Source: Hamadaea sp013361475 (GTDB lineage Bacteria > Actinomycetota > Actinomycetes > Mycobacteriales > Micromonosporaceae). Taken from it: 64,000 nt of DNA. Each line of letters begins with the position of its first letter. Position 1 is the first letter of the stretch. The position numbers and the translations under genes are program-made. Positions 27,565 through 36,193 of this stretch are shown piece by piece. The stretch is from assembly GCF_040654195.1 (NCBI RefSeq), contig NZ_JBFAHM010000021.1, positions 27,054-91,053 on the forward strand, in the 5' to 3' direction. Under the pieces are notes generated by a model. It saw only the letters and a list, made by a program, of their open reading frames with translations, did not search any database and was not told where the DNA came from.

Positions 27565-28664
27565 GCCGCCTGCGCTCGCCCCGGCTGACCAGCCAGCTCG
27601 GCCTGATGCTCGGCGTCGCCTTCGCGATCTGCCTGCTCACCGGCTACCTCAGTCACGCGATCCAGCACCCGCCCGGCTGGTTCTTCTGGCCGTCCCGCCC
27701 GGTCGACCTCTACCGCGTCACCCAGGGCCTCCACGTCGCGACCGGCATCGCGATCGTGCCGCTGCTCGGCGCGAAGATCTGGTCCGTCTACCCCAAGCTC
27801 TTCCGCTGGCCGCCGGCTCGCGACCTGCCCCACGGTCTGGAACGGCTGAGCCTCGCGATCCTCGTGGCCGCGGCCGGCTTCCAGGTGCTCACCGGCCTGC
27901 TCAACATCGCCAGATGGTACGCGCCGATGGGGTTCTTCTTCACCGTCGCCCATTTCTGGACGGCCTGGATAGCGGCGGGCGCGATCGCGATCCACATCGG
28001 AGTGAAACTGCCGGTGATCCGCCGCGCCCTCACGGCGAAGGTACGCCCGGCACCACCCGGCGACGGGTGGACCCGGCGAGGCTTCCTCGCCACCGTCGGG
28101 GCGGCGATCGGCGTCGTGACCGTCGCGACGGTCGGCCAGACCGTACGCCCGCTGGCCGGGATCTCCGTGCTGGCCCCGCGCGACCCTCGAGTCGGCGTCC
28201 AAGGCGTGCCGGTCAACGGGTCCGCCGCGTCGGCCGGTGTACGCGACCAGGCGCTGCATCCGGCGTACCAGCTGGAGATCACCGGGCCGAGCGGCACGCG
28301 GCGATTGTCGCTCGCGGACCTGGCGGCGCTGCCGCAACACACCGCGAACCTGCCGATCACCTGCGTCGAGGGTTGGAGCGCGGACGCCGTGTGGACCGGG
28401 GTGCGGTTGCGCGACCTCGTGGCGCTCGTCGGCGGCGGACCGGACGCCGCCGTGACCGTGGAATCGCTGCAGCAGAACAGTCCCTATCGGACGTCCGTTG
28501 TGGAGCCTCCGCACGCCCGCGACCCGCTGACGCTGGTGGCGTTGCGACTGCACGGTGAGCCGCTGGACCTGGACCACGGCTATCCGTGCCGGCTCATCGC
28601 GCCGAACCGGCCCGGCGTCCTGCAGACCAAGTGGCTCGCCCGCATCACGGTCGGTGTCTCATGA
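27540..28664 (+). CDS. Membrane molybdopterin (sulfite-oxidase-type) oxidoreductase with N-terminal cytochrome b-like domain
   Basis: The 374-residue protein has four or five N-terminal helices with His residues (YLSHAIQ, GLHVATGI, AHFWTAW, IHIGVKL) like a small b-type cytochrome. After a TRRGFLATVG segment comes a sulfite-oxidase fold domain with the pterin-binding Cys in PITCVEGWSADAVWTGVRL and the later GYPCRLIAPNRPGVLQTKW. It would pass electrons between membrane haem and an external molybdenum centre. GAGGAGGG precedes the ATG at 27540. Methionine-sulfoxide-type or sulfite substrates are guesses. Confidence 0.83.
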   Translation: MVRLPRAVSRLRSPRLTSQLGLMLGVAFAICLLTGYLSHAIQHPPGWFFWPSRPVDLYRVTQGLHVATGIAIVPLLGAKIWSVYPKLFRWPPARDLPHGLERLSLAILVAAAGFQVLTGLLNIARWYAPMGFFFTVAHFWTAWIAAGAIAIHIGVKLPVIRRALTAKVRPAPPGDGWTRRGFLATVGAAIGVVTVATVGQTVRPLAGISVLAPRDPRVGVQGVPVNGSAASAGVRDQALHPAYQLEITGPSGTRRLSLADLAALPQHTANLPITCVEGWSADAVWTGVRLRDLVALVGGGPDAAVTVESLQQNSPYRTSVVEPPHARDPLTLVALRLHGEPLDLDHGYPCRLIAPNRPGVLQTKWLARITVGVS

Positions 28665-29071
28665 AGGTTCTTCGGGGACTGCTGATCCTGGGTGGGATCG
28701 CGCTCGTCGTCGTCGGCGCGGTCGGGGTGCTGCGGTCGCCCTCCGTCGGCCTGTGGCCCTACGTACGCTTCCTCGCCGTCAGCGCCGTCTACGCCGACCT
28801 GCTGGTGATGCCGCTGGTGCTGCTGGCCGGGGTGCTCGCGGCGCGCCTGCTTCCGCCGTGGCTCCGCGTGCCCGTCCAGGGCGCGCTCTACGTCTCGGCT
28901 GCCGTCGCCTTCGTCTCCCTGCCGTTGCTCCTCGGCCAGGGCCGCGACCCGGCATTGCCGTCCGCACTGCCGCGCGACTATCCGCGCGGCCTGCTCATCG
29001 TCCTGGCCATCACCTGGACCATCGCCCTCCTCTCCGCCCTATACCGCCGCCACCGCCGCCGCACCCCGTGA
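28661..29071 (+). CDS. Small integral membrane protein (136 aa)
   Basis: The protein has four hydrophobic segments and a basic C-terminal tail (YRRHRRRTP). No family is recognised. The ATG overlaps the stop of the molybdopterin gene (ATGA), and its TGA stop lies within the left arm of the dispersed palindrome. It is probably a subunit of the oxidoreductase. Confidence 0.75.
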   Translation: MKVLRGLLILGGIALVVVGAVGVLRSPSVGLWPYVRFLAVSAVYADLLVMPLVLLAGVLAARLLPPWLRVPVQGALYVSAAVAFVSLPLLLGQGRDPALPSALPRDYPRGLLIVLAITWTIALLSALYRRHRRRTP

Positions 29072-29142
29072 TCATTGCGCCAGCCATGCTGTTTCGCGCG
29101 GCGAAATGCCCGAGTAAACAACATGGGTGACGCGATGATCAC
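29068..29142. repeat. Dispersed palindromic element, copy 1 (convergent 3' ends)
   Basis: The element has 26-nt arms at 29068-29093 and 29117-29142 that pair at 22 of 26 positions, around a core that contains CGCGCGGCGAAATG. It is the same element as at 40647-40717, with which it shares the arm start GATCATTGCG, CAGCCATGCTG and the GCGAAATG core. It includes the TGA of the upstream gene and lies 20 nt before the convergent histidine-kinase stop. A bidirectional terminator or a small non-autonomous mobile element is likely. Confidence 0.85.
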
Positions 29143-29161
29143 TGCGTTGGCGGCCTGCGCG

Positions 29162-30166
29162 TCAGGCGGGGAGGCGTACTTCGAAGCGGCAGCCGTCGCC
29201 CGCGTTGCGCGCCACGACCGTCCCGCCGTGGGCTTCGACCAGCCCACGCACGATCGCCAAGCCGAGTCCGCCGCCGCTGCCGGAGTCCGGCGTACGCGCA
29301 CGGGACCCACGGAATGCGACGTCGAAGACGCGGTCGAGGTCGGCTTCGGGGATCCCGCCGCAGGTGTCGCTGACCGCCAGCCAGGGTCCGGCGGCGTCCC
29401 GCCCGCCGTCGATGGTGACCGTGCCGTCGGGCGGCGTGTAGCGGACGGCGTTGAGCACCAGGTTGGCGACGACCCGGCCGAGTTCGCGTTCGCTGGCCCG
29501 CACCGTCGGCCACGCCGCGTTGGGCGTACGCAGGCGCACGCTCCGGCTCGAGGCGATCGGCGAGGCGGCGGCGATGGCGTCGGAGACGACGTCGCCGAGC
29601 CCGACGTCGGCCACCGTCAGATTCAGTGCCCCGGCGTGGATGCGGGACAACTCGAACAGGTCGTCGACCAGCCGGGCCATCCGGTCGGCCTCGAGCCGCA
29701 GCCGATGGTGGTATTCCCGCATCGACTCGGCGTCGTCGACCACCCCGTCTTCGAGCGCTTCGGCCATCGCCCGCATCCCGGCCAACGGCGTACGCAGATC
29801 GTGGCTGACCCACGCGATGAGCTGACGGCGACTCGCCTCCAGCTCCCGCTCCCGGCGGCGGGCGTCGGCGGCCCACACGGCGGCACGCGCCATGCGACGG
29901 CCCATCCAGAGCCCGATCGCGAGCGACAGCACCCCCGCGATCGGCACGACGATGAGCACGACTTGGAGGTCGTGGCCGGAGATGAACATCTCCTCGGCGA
30001 CGGCCAGCACCCCGGCCGCGACCGCCAGCACCACCACCACGACCAGGACCGCCACGTTCGCCGTGATGGAGCGGCGTTGCAGCAACCGCAGCGCGATCGC
30101 GCCCGGTACGCAGACCGCCAAGGCCCCGAGCAACGCGGCCAGACCGATGAGCAGGACGTCACGCAC
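29162..30166 (-). CDS. Sensor histidine kinase
   Basis: The 334-residue kinase has three N-terminal membrane helices (about 1-90), a short linker, the phosphoacceptor His122 in VSHDLRTPL and an ATPase domain with NLVLNAVRYTPP (N box), DTCGGIPEADLDRVFD (G1/F box) and GSGGGLGLAIV (G2). The GTG at 30166 overlaps the response-regulator stop by 8 nt, so the pair is one operon. The tiny external loops suggest it senses a membrane state or partner protein. Confidence 0.92.
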   Translation of the reverse strand: MRDVLLIGLAALLGALAVCVPGAIALRLLQRRSITANVAVLVVVVVLAVAAGVLAVAEEMFISGHDLQVVLIVVPIAGVLSLAIGLWMGRRMARAAVWAADARRRERELEASRRQLIAWVSHDLRTPLAGMRAMAEALEDGVVDDAESMREYHHRLRLEADRMARLVDDLFELSRIHAGALNLTVADVGLGDVVSDAIAAASPIASSRSVRLRTPNAAWPTVRASERELGRVVANLVLNAVRYTPPDGTVTIDGGRDAAGPWLAVSDTCGGIPEADLDRVFDVAFRGSRARTPDSGSGGGLGLAIVRGLVEAHGGTVVARNAGDGCRFEVRLPA

Positions 30167-30866
30167 CGGCGGCCACCGGTTCGTAGCGGTAACCGATGCC
30201 CCACACCGTCTGGATGCGGGCCGGGTTCGCCGGGTCCGGCTCGATCTTCTCCCGCAAACGACGAATGTGGACGGTGACGGTGGACTGGTCGCCGAAGGTC
30301 CAGCCCCACACCTGATCCAGCAGCTGTGGCCGTTTGAGGGCCACACCAGGCTGCGACATGAGCGCGACGAGCAGATCGAATTCGCGTACGGTCAGCGACA
30401 GCGGCGTCCCGCCGAGCGTGGCGGTCCGGCGGGCCGGGTCGACCACGAGTTCGCCGTCGCGGAGCAGCTCCCGTTGCTGCGGTTGGGCCACCGTACGCCG
30501 CAACACCGACTGCACCCGCAGCACCAGTTCCCGGGGCGAGAACGGCTTGGTGACGTAGTCGTCGGCGCCGAGTTGCAGGCCGACGATCCGATCGATCTCC
30601 TCTCCCATCGCCGTCAGCATGATGATCGGCAGGTCGGCCGAGGACTGCCGCATCCGGCGGCACACCTCCAGCCCGTCCACGCCGGGCAACATCAGATCCA
30701 GCACGACGAGGTCGGGCCGGCGGGCGGCGTACGCGGCCAGCGCCGTGTCGCCGTCGGCCGCCAGCTCGACGGTCATCCCGGCCCGTTCCAGGTAGCGCCG
30801 CACCACGTCGGCGACGGTCGGATCGTCGTCGACGACGAGGATGCGTGGGGAAACAGGCCGGTCCAT
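30159..30866 (-). CDS. OmpR/PhoB-family response regulator
   Basis: The receiver domain has the acidic pair in VVDDDPT, the phosphoacceptor Asp57 in VVLDLMLPG, the Thr of IMLTAMG and the Lys of VTKPFSP. A winged-helix domain follows (LTVREFDLLVALMSQPG to VWGIGYRY). The ATG at 30866 has a TAGGCT -10 box at 30873-30878, exactly 6 nt away, indicating a leaderless mRNA. It pairs with the kinase downstream. Target genes are not evident here. Confidence 0.93.
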   Translation of the reverse strand: MDRPVSPRILVVDDDPTVADVVRRYLERAGMTVELAADGDTALAAYAARRPDLVVLDLMLPGVDGLEVCRRMRQSSADLPIIMLTAMGEEIDRIVGLQLGADDYVTKPFSPRELVLRVQSVLRRTVAQPQQRELLRDGELVVDPARRTATLGGTPLSLTVREFDLLVALMSQPGVALKRPQLLDQVWGWTFGDQSTVTVHIRRLREKIEPDPANPARIQTVWGIGYRYEPVAAGA

Positions 30867-30979
30867 GCTGCAAGCCTAGGTCCGGGCCGGCGAAAAGTGG
30901 CGTCAGCTGGGCTTTCGTCACCGGTCGGTAATGGGTTGCCCAGAATCGGACACCTCGGCCGTCGCCTGGCCGGGCTCGG

Positions 30980-32044
30980 TCAGCCGAGATCCGGAAGCGG
31001 CAGGATCTCGCTGAAGTCCCAGCTACGGCCGTCCTCGCTCACCCCGTGTGTGATGCCCAGGCCCGCGCCGGCGAGATTCGCCTGGGACAGGAAGAAGACG
31101 TCGAGGCGCGGCTTACCCCAGGACACGAGGACGGGCGGCCCGGCGACGCCCCGGCCGTCGGTGCTCCCGTCGATGTAGATCAGATGCTGCTTGTTCCAGT
31201 GACGGCCGAGCCAGCTCTTGATCGACACGGCGCCGGGCAGCGGGCCGAGCGGGCCGTAGCAGCAGGCCACATGCAGGGCACTCTGGTCCGGCTGTTGGTG
31301 GTTCTGCCACACCGCCACGGACGGAGTGCTGGTCAGGAAGCCCTCGCCGATCTCGTCGAAGCTCTCCCACGGATGGGCCCGGCCCTGACCGACCCATGTG
31401 TGCTGCAGCTGGTAGCCCCGGCTTAGCCCGAAGAGGTCCAGCGAACCGGGTCCCCGCGAGGCCATGCCCAACGCGGCACGCAGCGACGCACGGCTCGCCG
31501 GCCAGCCGGCGACGGGCTGCCGACGCCACCGCCACGGATCAACGTCCGCCGGGAAGGCTTCCACCGGTGCGTCGAACACGCGGAACCACACTCCGCGGAC
31601 GTCGGGACCGTCCTCGACGACCCGGACGGTACGCATACCGACGATCGTGCTGCCTGGGCCGAGAGCGAGAGCGGCGGGCGCGGAGATGATGTCGCGGTCG
31701 CCGGGCCGGCCGTGGTTGGTACGCGGCCATTCGCCCCGCGCGTCGAGGTCGCCGCTGCCGACGGCCTGGTACAGCCGATGGCTGCGGCCGAGACCGAACA
31801 GGTCGATCCGGCCTCCGGTGTACGCGGTCGCGCTGACGGCGGACGCCCACAGCCCGCCGCGCTGGCGCCAGCCCCCGGACGGGTGCCAGCCGCTCCCCTC
31901 GATCCACCAGCGGTGCCACAGATTGGGCCGGCCCAGCTGGGCGAACTCGGGAATGGTGAAGAACAGATCGATCCGATGTGCTCCCGGGCCGCCGGTGGCG
32001 ACCGCGGCGGGAGCCAGACTGGTGAGCGGGTCGAGCAGACGCAT
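30980..32044 (-). CDS. PLL-type beta-propeller lectin-like protein
   Basis: The 354-residue protein has repeated blades of the form R/L-x-D-L/V-F followed by W-containing strands: HRIDLFFTIPEF, GRIDLFGLGRSHRLYQAV, GSLDLFGLSRGYQLQHTW and PRLDVFFLSQANL. These match the Photorhabdus/fungal fucose-binding propeller pattern. There is no signal peptide or lipobox from the ATG at 32044, which is preceded by GGAGGA. A longer start at 32071 would not add a signal. The PHO-box-like array upstream suggests phosphate-linked control. Sugar binding is inferred from fold only. Confidence 0.7.
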   Translation of the reverse strand: MRLLDPLTSLAPAAVATGGPGAHRIDLFFTIPEFAQLGRPNLWHRWWIEGSGWHPSGGWRQRGGLWASAVSATAYTGGRIDLFGLGRSHRLYQAVGSGDLDARGEWPRTNHGRPGDRDIISAPAALALGPGSTIVGMRTVRVVEDGPDVRGVWFRVFDAPVEAFPADVDPWRWRRQPVAGWPASRASLRAALGMASRGPGSLDLFGLSRGYQLQHTWVGQGRAHPWESFDEIGEGFLTSTPSVAVWQNHQQPDQSALHVACCYGPLGPLPGAVSIKSWLGRHWNKQHLIYIDGSTDGRGVAGPPVLVSWGKPRLDVFFLSQANLAGAGLGITHGVSEDGRSWDFSEILPLPDLG

Positions 32045-32130
32045 GGCTTCCTCCAACCACGAACCCTTCATCCAGCTGAAGGGCGCTTACCGCCCATGCT
32101 CCGACCGCCGGCCCGGAAGGTCCATTTGCC

Positions 32131-32136
32131 GCAATA
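32131..32136 (-). promoter_or_regulatory. Possible -10 box of the lectin gene
   Basis: On the minus strand TATTGC (or TCTATT at 32133-32138) begins a few bases after the PHO-box-like array, about 87 nt before the ATG. This fits a PhoP-activated promoter in which the PHO box replaces the -35. Confidence 0.3.
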
Positions 32137-32140
32137 GATC

Positions 32141-32173
32141 GGTATTGACCAGGTAAGCGAACGGTAAGAACTC
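32141..32173 (-). promoter_or_regulatory. PHO-box-like array of three 11-bp direct repeats
   Basis: On the plus strand GGTA recurs at 32141, 32152 and 32163. The units are GGTATTGACCA, GGTAAGCGAAC and GGTAAGAACTC. On the minus strand the middle unit reads GTTCGCTTACC, close to the Streptomyces PhoP repeat GTTCATTTACC. The array points at the lectin gene. A metallophosphoesterase starts 245 nt away in the other direction. Confidence 0.45.
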
Positions 32174-32223
32174 GCGGACGGACCAGCCCGGGGAAACGGG
32201 ATGTGAACGCGTAACGACTCGAC

Positions 32224-32229
32224 TATAAC
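32224..32229 (+). promoter_or_regulatory. AT-rich -10-like element upstream of the metallophosphoesterase
   Basis: TATAAC lies in an AT-rich island at about 32215-32260 in the 373-bp gap between the lectin and phosphoesterase genes. Apart from the PHO-like array, this island and a repeated ACGGTTCAG (32331 and 32381), I see no gene in the gap. Confidence 0.3.
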
Positions 32230-32417
32230 GAATGTAAATCAATAACTTCATCGTTGTTGCGCCGCGCCTACGCCCCCTTGAGACTTCCTCCAAACGGCGA
32301 GGGCGACCTACCTCCATGCCAAGCGCCGCAACGGTTCAGACCTCCATAGGCATGACCGGGTCCACCCGCCTCGCCGCGCCACGGTTCAGCTCCACCGACC
32401 GAGGAAGGAAGGTAGGA

Positions 32418-33764
32418 ATGAGGATCACCAAGGTCACCCGCGCCTTGGGTGCCACGTTCGCCATCATGCTGGCGACCGCCCTGTACGGCCAGGCAGCACC
32501 GGTACAAGCGGAGGCGCTGGCCGCCGAGAGCTTCTCCATCGTGATGCTCCCCGACACCCAGTACGCCTCCGAGTACTGGCCCGAGGTGTATCGCGCGCAG
32601 ATGCAGTGGGTCGACGACAACCAGGTGGCCGCCAACATCAAGTACGTGCTGCACGTCGGCGACGTCGTGGACAACCACGATCAGCCGTTCCAGTGGACCA
32701 ACAGCAAGAGCGCGATGGGCCTGCCCACCGACGACGTGCCCTACATCATCGGTCCCGGCAACCACGACCTGGACTCGACCAGCACCCGGGCGGCGACGAT
32801 CTACAACAGCCACTATCCCCGGTCGACGTTCACCGGCCTGCCGTCGTTCGGGGGCACCTACCCCGCCACCCAGAACGACAACGCGTACCACACCTTCTCC
32901 GCCGGTGGCGTGGACTGGCTCGTCGTGGCGATGAAGTACGCGCCCAGCGACGCGGAGATCGCGTGGGCGAACTCCGTCGTGTCGGCGTACCCCAACCACA
33001 ACGCCATCCTGGTGACCCACGCCTATCAGAACGGCACGACCAAGGACAGCAACGGCACGAAGCTCTGGACGAACCTGGTCAGCAAGCACGCCAACTTCCG
33101 GTTCACCTTCGCCGGGCACTACGTCAACGCCGGGGTGATCACCGAGAAGGGCGTGAACGGCAACACCGTGCATCAGATCCAGGCCGACTACCAGGATCCG
33201 TCCAACCGGGACCCCAACAGCTTCATGCGCGTCATGACGTTCAACCCGTCTACCAACACGCTGGACGTCAAGACCTACTCCCCCTACCTCAACACCTACA
33301 AGACCGACGCGAAGAACCAGTTCGTCCTCAACGTGACGCCAGTTCCCCAGGCGTGGAGCACCATCGTCGACAACACGACGGCCGGTCGCTTCACCGCCAG
33401 CGCGAGCTGGGGCACGTCCACCTACTCGGCGCAGCGGTACGGCGCCGACTACCGCTTCGCCGACCCGGTCTCGGCCAGCGACCCGGCCTGGTACAAGGTC
33501 AACATCCCGGCGACCGGCACGTATCAGGTGGCGGTCTGGTACTCGGCCAACGCCGGCTACAACAACGACACCCCGTACATCGTCGTGACGCCGAGCGGCA
33601 ACCAGGTCGTGCACGTCAATCAGCAGGCCAACGGTGGCAAATGGGTGTCCCTGGGCACCTTCACCCTGGCCGCCGGTGACGACAACAAGGTCGGGGTCAG
33701 CCGGTGGACGGCGGGCACCGGATACATCATCGCCGACGCCGTGAAGGTCACCCGCATCAGCTGA
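32418..33764 (+). CDS. Secreted metallophosphoesterase with golvesin-type C-terminal domain
   Basis: After a signal peptide (about 1-31) comes a calcineurin-like phosphatase. Its metal ligands are seen in MLPDTQY, LHVGDVVDN, IGPGNHDLD, LVTHAY and AGHYVN. From about residue 315 a beta-sandwich of the golvesin/xanthan-lyase type (TAGRFTASASWGT to VKVTRIS) follows and may bind a polysaccharide or cell wall. AGGAAGGAAGG precedes the ATG. It probably releases phosphate from an extracellular ester; the hairpin at 33795 ends the transcript. Confidence 0.87.
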   Translation: MRITKVTRALGATFAIMLATALYGQAAPVQAEALAAESFSIVMLPDTQYASEYWPEVYRAQMQWVDDNQVAANIKYVLHVGDVVDNHDQPFQWTNSKSAMGLPTDDVPYIIGPGNHDLDSTSTRAATIYNSHYPRSTFTGLPSFGGTYPATQNDNAYHTFSAGGVDWLVVAMKYAPSDAEIAWANSVVSAYPNHNAILVTHAYQNGTTKDSNGTKLWTNLVSKHANFRFTFAGHYVNAGVITEKGVNGNTVHQIQADYQDPSNRDPNSFMRVMTFNPSTNTLDVKTYSPYLNTYKTDAKNQFVLNVTPVPQAWSTIVDNTTAGRFTASASWGTSTYSAQRYGADYRFADPVSASDPAWYKVNIPATGTYQVAVWYSANAGYNNDTPYIVVTPSGNQVVHVNQQANGGKWVSLGTFTLAAGDDNKVGVSRWTAGTGYIIADAVKVTRIS

Positions 33765-33794
33765 ACCGCAGCACCACAAGAGGTCTGAACCTTC

Positions 33795-33821
33795 GAAGGT
33801 GCGGTGCTCCGCCGCACCTTC
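33795..33821. terminator. Stem-loop after the metallophosphoesterase
   Basis: A perfect 10-bp stem (GAAGGTGCGG and CCGCACCTTC) encloses a 7-nt loop, 31 nt after the stop codon and 22 nt before the next start. Confidence 0.7.
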
Positions 33822-33842
33822 ACCAACCCCGGAGGGTGTCTC

Positions 33843-35066
33843 GTGATCCCGACGATCCTGCTCAGCGCAGCCCTCGCCGCCCACCCGCTGACGCCGTTCT
33901 CGATCGACCAGCTCGTGAAGGTGACGCTGCACCCCGACCGCGTCGACGTCGTCGCCGCGATGGACATCGGCCAGGTGGCGGCCAAGCAGATCACGCCGGA
34001 CTGCGCCGCATTCGCCGCCAAGTTCGACACGCGTGTCGACGGCGTACCGCTGAAGTGGACCGTCCAGTCGCAGGAACTGCGGCAGATCGGCGCCTCCGGC
34101 ATCCCGAGCAGCCTGCTCACCTGCAAGTTGTCCGCCCCGGCGCAGCTCGGCGCGGCCGCGTCCGTCACCGCGGCGAACGACTATCTGACCGACCGCACGG
34201 GCGCCACTCAAATCCTGCTGGCCGGTGAGGGCGTGGCCCTGCCGGCGGACCTGCCGCCCTACGAGCGGTCGGCGCAGGTGACGACGCAACCCGGGCCGGG
34301 AACCGCCACCTCCGTCGCCGCCCCCGAGCCCACGGCCAAGAACAAGAACTGGCTTCAGCGCGGCGAAGCCTGGCTCACCGGCGTCCTCGGCGATCCGGCT
34401 CCCCAGGTACTCCTGCTCGCCGTGCTCATGGCGGCGCTGCTGGGCGCCGCGCACGCTGCCCTCCCCGGGCACGGCAAGACCGTTATGGCGCTCTACCTCG
34501 CCGGTCGCCAGGGTCGACGGCGCGACGCGGTCGTCGTCGGCGGCATCGTCACGCTCACACATACCGCCGGGGTGCTGATCCTCGGCGTCGCCACCACCAT
34601 GTTCGCGGGTCTCGCCGCCGAGTCCGTGCTCACATGGCTCGGCGTCGCCAGCGGCGTCCTCATCACCGTCGTCGGCCTCGGCATGCTGATCAGCGGGCTG
34701 CGGCACCGCCGCGCGCATCACCACCACCGGCCGCATCACCACCACGACCACGACCACGACCACGACCACGGCGGCCGCCGGAACCTCACCGTCCTCGGCA
34801 TCGCCGGCGGGCTCGTCCCCAGCCCGACCGCCCTGGTGGTCCTGCTCGGCGCGGCGGCGCTCGGCCGGCTGTGGTTCGGCATCGTCCTCATCGTCGTGTA
34901 CGGACTGGGCATGGCCGGCACGCTGACCGCCGCCGGTCTGCTGCTTCTCCGCGTACGCGATCGGTGGAGCTGGCTCGGCCGCCTGACCGTCCCCCCGGAG
35001 GCGACCGGGTCGGTGATCGTCCTGCTGGGCTTCGGTCTGGCCGCCCGAGCCGTGCTCGCCTTGTGA
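33843..35066 (+). CDS. Nickel/cobalt (RcnA/HoxN-like) efflux transporter with N-terminal extracellular domain
   Basis: The 407-residue protein has a signal-like start, then about 150 residues outside the membrane. Six helices follow, with the metal motif AAHAALPGHGKTVMALYL, a second HTAGV segment and a large His/Asp loop (RAHHHHRPHHHHDHDHDHDH, interrupted by no other residues). The His loop is the usual sign of Ni/Co handling. The start is the GTG at 33843 with GGAGGG upstream; the frame extends further but without a ribosome site. No Ni enzyme is nearby, so detoxification is the likelier role. Confidence 0.85.
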   Translation: MIPTILLSAALAAHPLTPFSIDQLVKVTLHPDRVDVVAAMDIGQVAAKQITPDCAAFAAKFDTRVDGVPLKWTVQSQELRQIGASGIPSSLLTCKLSAPAQLGAAASVTAANDYLTDRTGATQILLAGEGVALPADLPPYERSAQVTTQPGPGTATSVAAPEPTAKNKNWLQRGEAWLTGVLGDPAPQVLLLAVLMAALLGAAHAALPGHGKTVMALYLAGRQGRRRDAVVVGGIVTLTHTAGVLILGVATTMFAGLAAESVLTWLGVASGVLITVVGLGMLISGLRHRRAHHHHRPHHHHDHDHDHDHGGRRNLTVLGIAGGLVPSPTALVVLLGAAALGRLWFGIVLIVVYGLGMAGTLTAAGLLLLRVRDRWSWLGRLTVPPEATGSVIVLLGFGLAARAVLAL

Positions 35067-35094
35067 CCGAGCCCTGAGTCGGAGAGGAGTCCTC

Positions 35095-35652
35095 ATGCCA
35101 AGCACGATCGGACGTGCACTGGGTGTCGCACTCGTCGGCCTCACCCTGATCGGCACCGCCGCCTGCACCGCAGCCAAGCCCGCCGCCACCCCGGTGGTCG
35201 TCTCCGCCCCACCGACCACCACTGGCGAGCTCCCCGCTCCACCAAGTCCCGTCGCGTCCGCATCGTCGGCCGCGCCGTCGTCGACTGGCTCAGCCGGGCC
35301 GAAACTCGTCCCGGCCTGCGACGCGGTTCTGCGGGCTCGCCAAACCGCCGCCGAAGCACTGTCACCGGTGCGGGCAGTCCTCACGCAGAGCGGACTCTTC
35401 CATGATGACCTCGCCAAGGCCACCCGGGATCTGATGGTCGTGCTCACCGCACTGCACTCCGCGGTGGGCAGCGCGGCCGAACTCGCCGGCGACCCCAAGC
35501 TCAAGGCGAAGATCGCCGCCTACCAGCTGTCGGTGGAACAAGCGATCGTCGCCGTCGAAAGCTCCGACAGCGAGCAGGCGAAGCTCATGGCGGTGATCGA
35601 TTCGCCGACGATGCGTACCGCCGAGAAAACCGTCGTCACCGCATGCTCCTGA
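35095..35652 (+). CDS. Lipoprotein of unknown function (185 aa)
   Basis: The signal sequence ends in a lipobox (TLIGTAAC, Cys24), followed by a Thr/Pro/Ser-rich spacer. A mainly helical domain of about 110 residues has two Cys residues (PACDAV and TACS) that may form a disulfide. No family is recognised. A good AGAGGAG site precedes the ATG. It follows the Ni/Co transporter by 28 nt and could be its external partner. Confidence 0.75.
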   Translation: MPSTIGRALGVALVGLTLIGTAACTAAKPAATPVVVSAPPTTTGELPAPPSPVASASSAAPSSTGSAGPKLVPACDAVLRARQTAAEALSPVRAVLTQSGLFHDDLAKATRDLMVVLTALHSAVGSAAELAGDPKLKAKIAAYQLSVEQAIVAVESSDSEQAKLMAVIDSPTMRTAEKTVVTACS

Positions 35653-35742
35653 CCTGCTGTTTCAACTGTTGTTCAAGATCTGTGCAAGCCGGCGCCATTA
35701 CCTTCGGGGCCGCATCATCGGACCAGGAAGGGAATGGAAGCG

Positions 35743-36141
35743 ATGAGGAGACGATGGGTGAGGCTGGCCGCGGCTGCCTGCGCGATCGCAGGCGCGGTGA
35801 CCTTGGCCGCCGGCAGTCCGGCGCATGCGTCGATCGACGCCACCGTCACCGTTTACCGGGTGAGCGGCAGCGGCAACGCCGGGTCGATGACTCATGAGGA
35901 CGTCGGCGACATCTTCAACGTCTGGGACCGGGTCGCCGACGGCCACGGCGTACGCGGCTCGCTCATCGACGGCAGCGGCACCACGTTGAAGTCGATCTAC
36001 AACGGCAACGGCAACGGGACGTTCGTCTCGTTCGCGTACGACATCAAGCCGGGCAACAAGTACTACATGAAGGTCTGCCTGGTGGACGGGGCGTCCGACA
36101 CGACGCCCATCAAGTGCGCGATGGTCGTGCTCTACGAGTAG
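35743..36141 (+). CDS. Small secreted protein (132 aa)
   Basis: A signal peptide (RRRWVRLAAAACAIAGAVTLAAG, about residues 2-29) precedes a beta-rich domain of about 100 residues. That domain has one Cys pair (VCLVDG and IKCAMV) and an NGNGNG turn. No family is recognised; it looks like an extracellular single-domain protein. ATG 35743 is favoured by the distance to GAAGGG; ATG 35734 in the same frame is the alternative. Confidence 0.7.
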   Translation: MRRRWVRLAAAACAIAGAVTLAAGSPAHASIDATVTVYRVSGSGNAGSMTHEDVGDIFNVWDRVADGHGVRGSLIDGSGTTLKSIYNGNGNGTFVSFAYDIKPGNKYYMKVCLVDGASDTTPIKCAMVVLYE

Positions 36142-36144
36142 AAA

Positions 36145-36184
36145 CGTGCCGGGTGGGGGCGGGAACGTGCCTCCACCCGGCACG
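36145..36184. terminator. Bidirectional terminator hairpin
   Basis: A 12-bp perfect stem (CGTGCCGGGTGG with CCACCCGGCACG) flanks a 16-nt loop, directly between the convergent stops at 36141 and 36196. Confidence 0.8.
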
Positions 36185-36193
36185 CGGCTTCGG

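Noticed and set aside
32087..32317. 76-codon minus-strand ORF before the lectin gene
   Set aside because: It has no ribosome site or domain and overlaps the promoter elements.
34715..34772. CAC/GAC tandem repeat
   Set aside because: It encodes the His/Asp loop of the metal transporter and is not a DNA repeat element.
32268..35504. 1078-codon minus-strand frame
   Set aside because: It covers the phosphoesterase and Ni/Co transporter in antisense; the plus-strand genes have clear motifs and signals.
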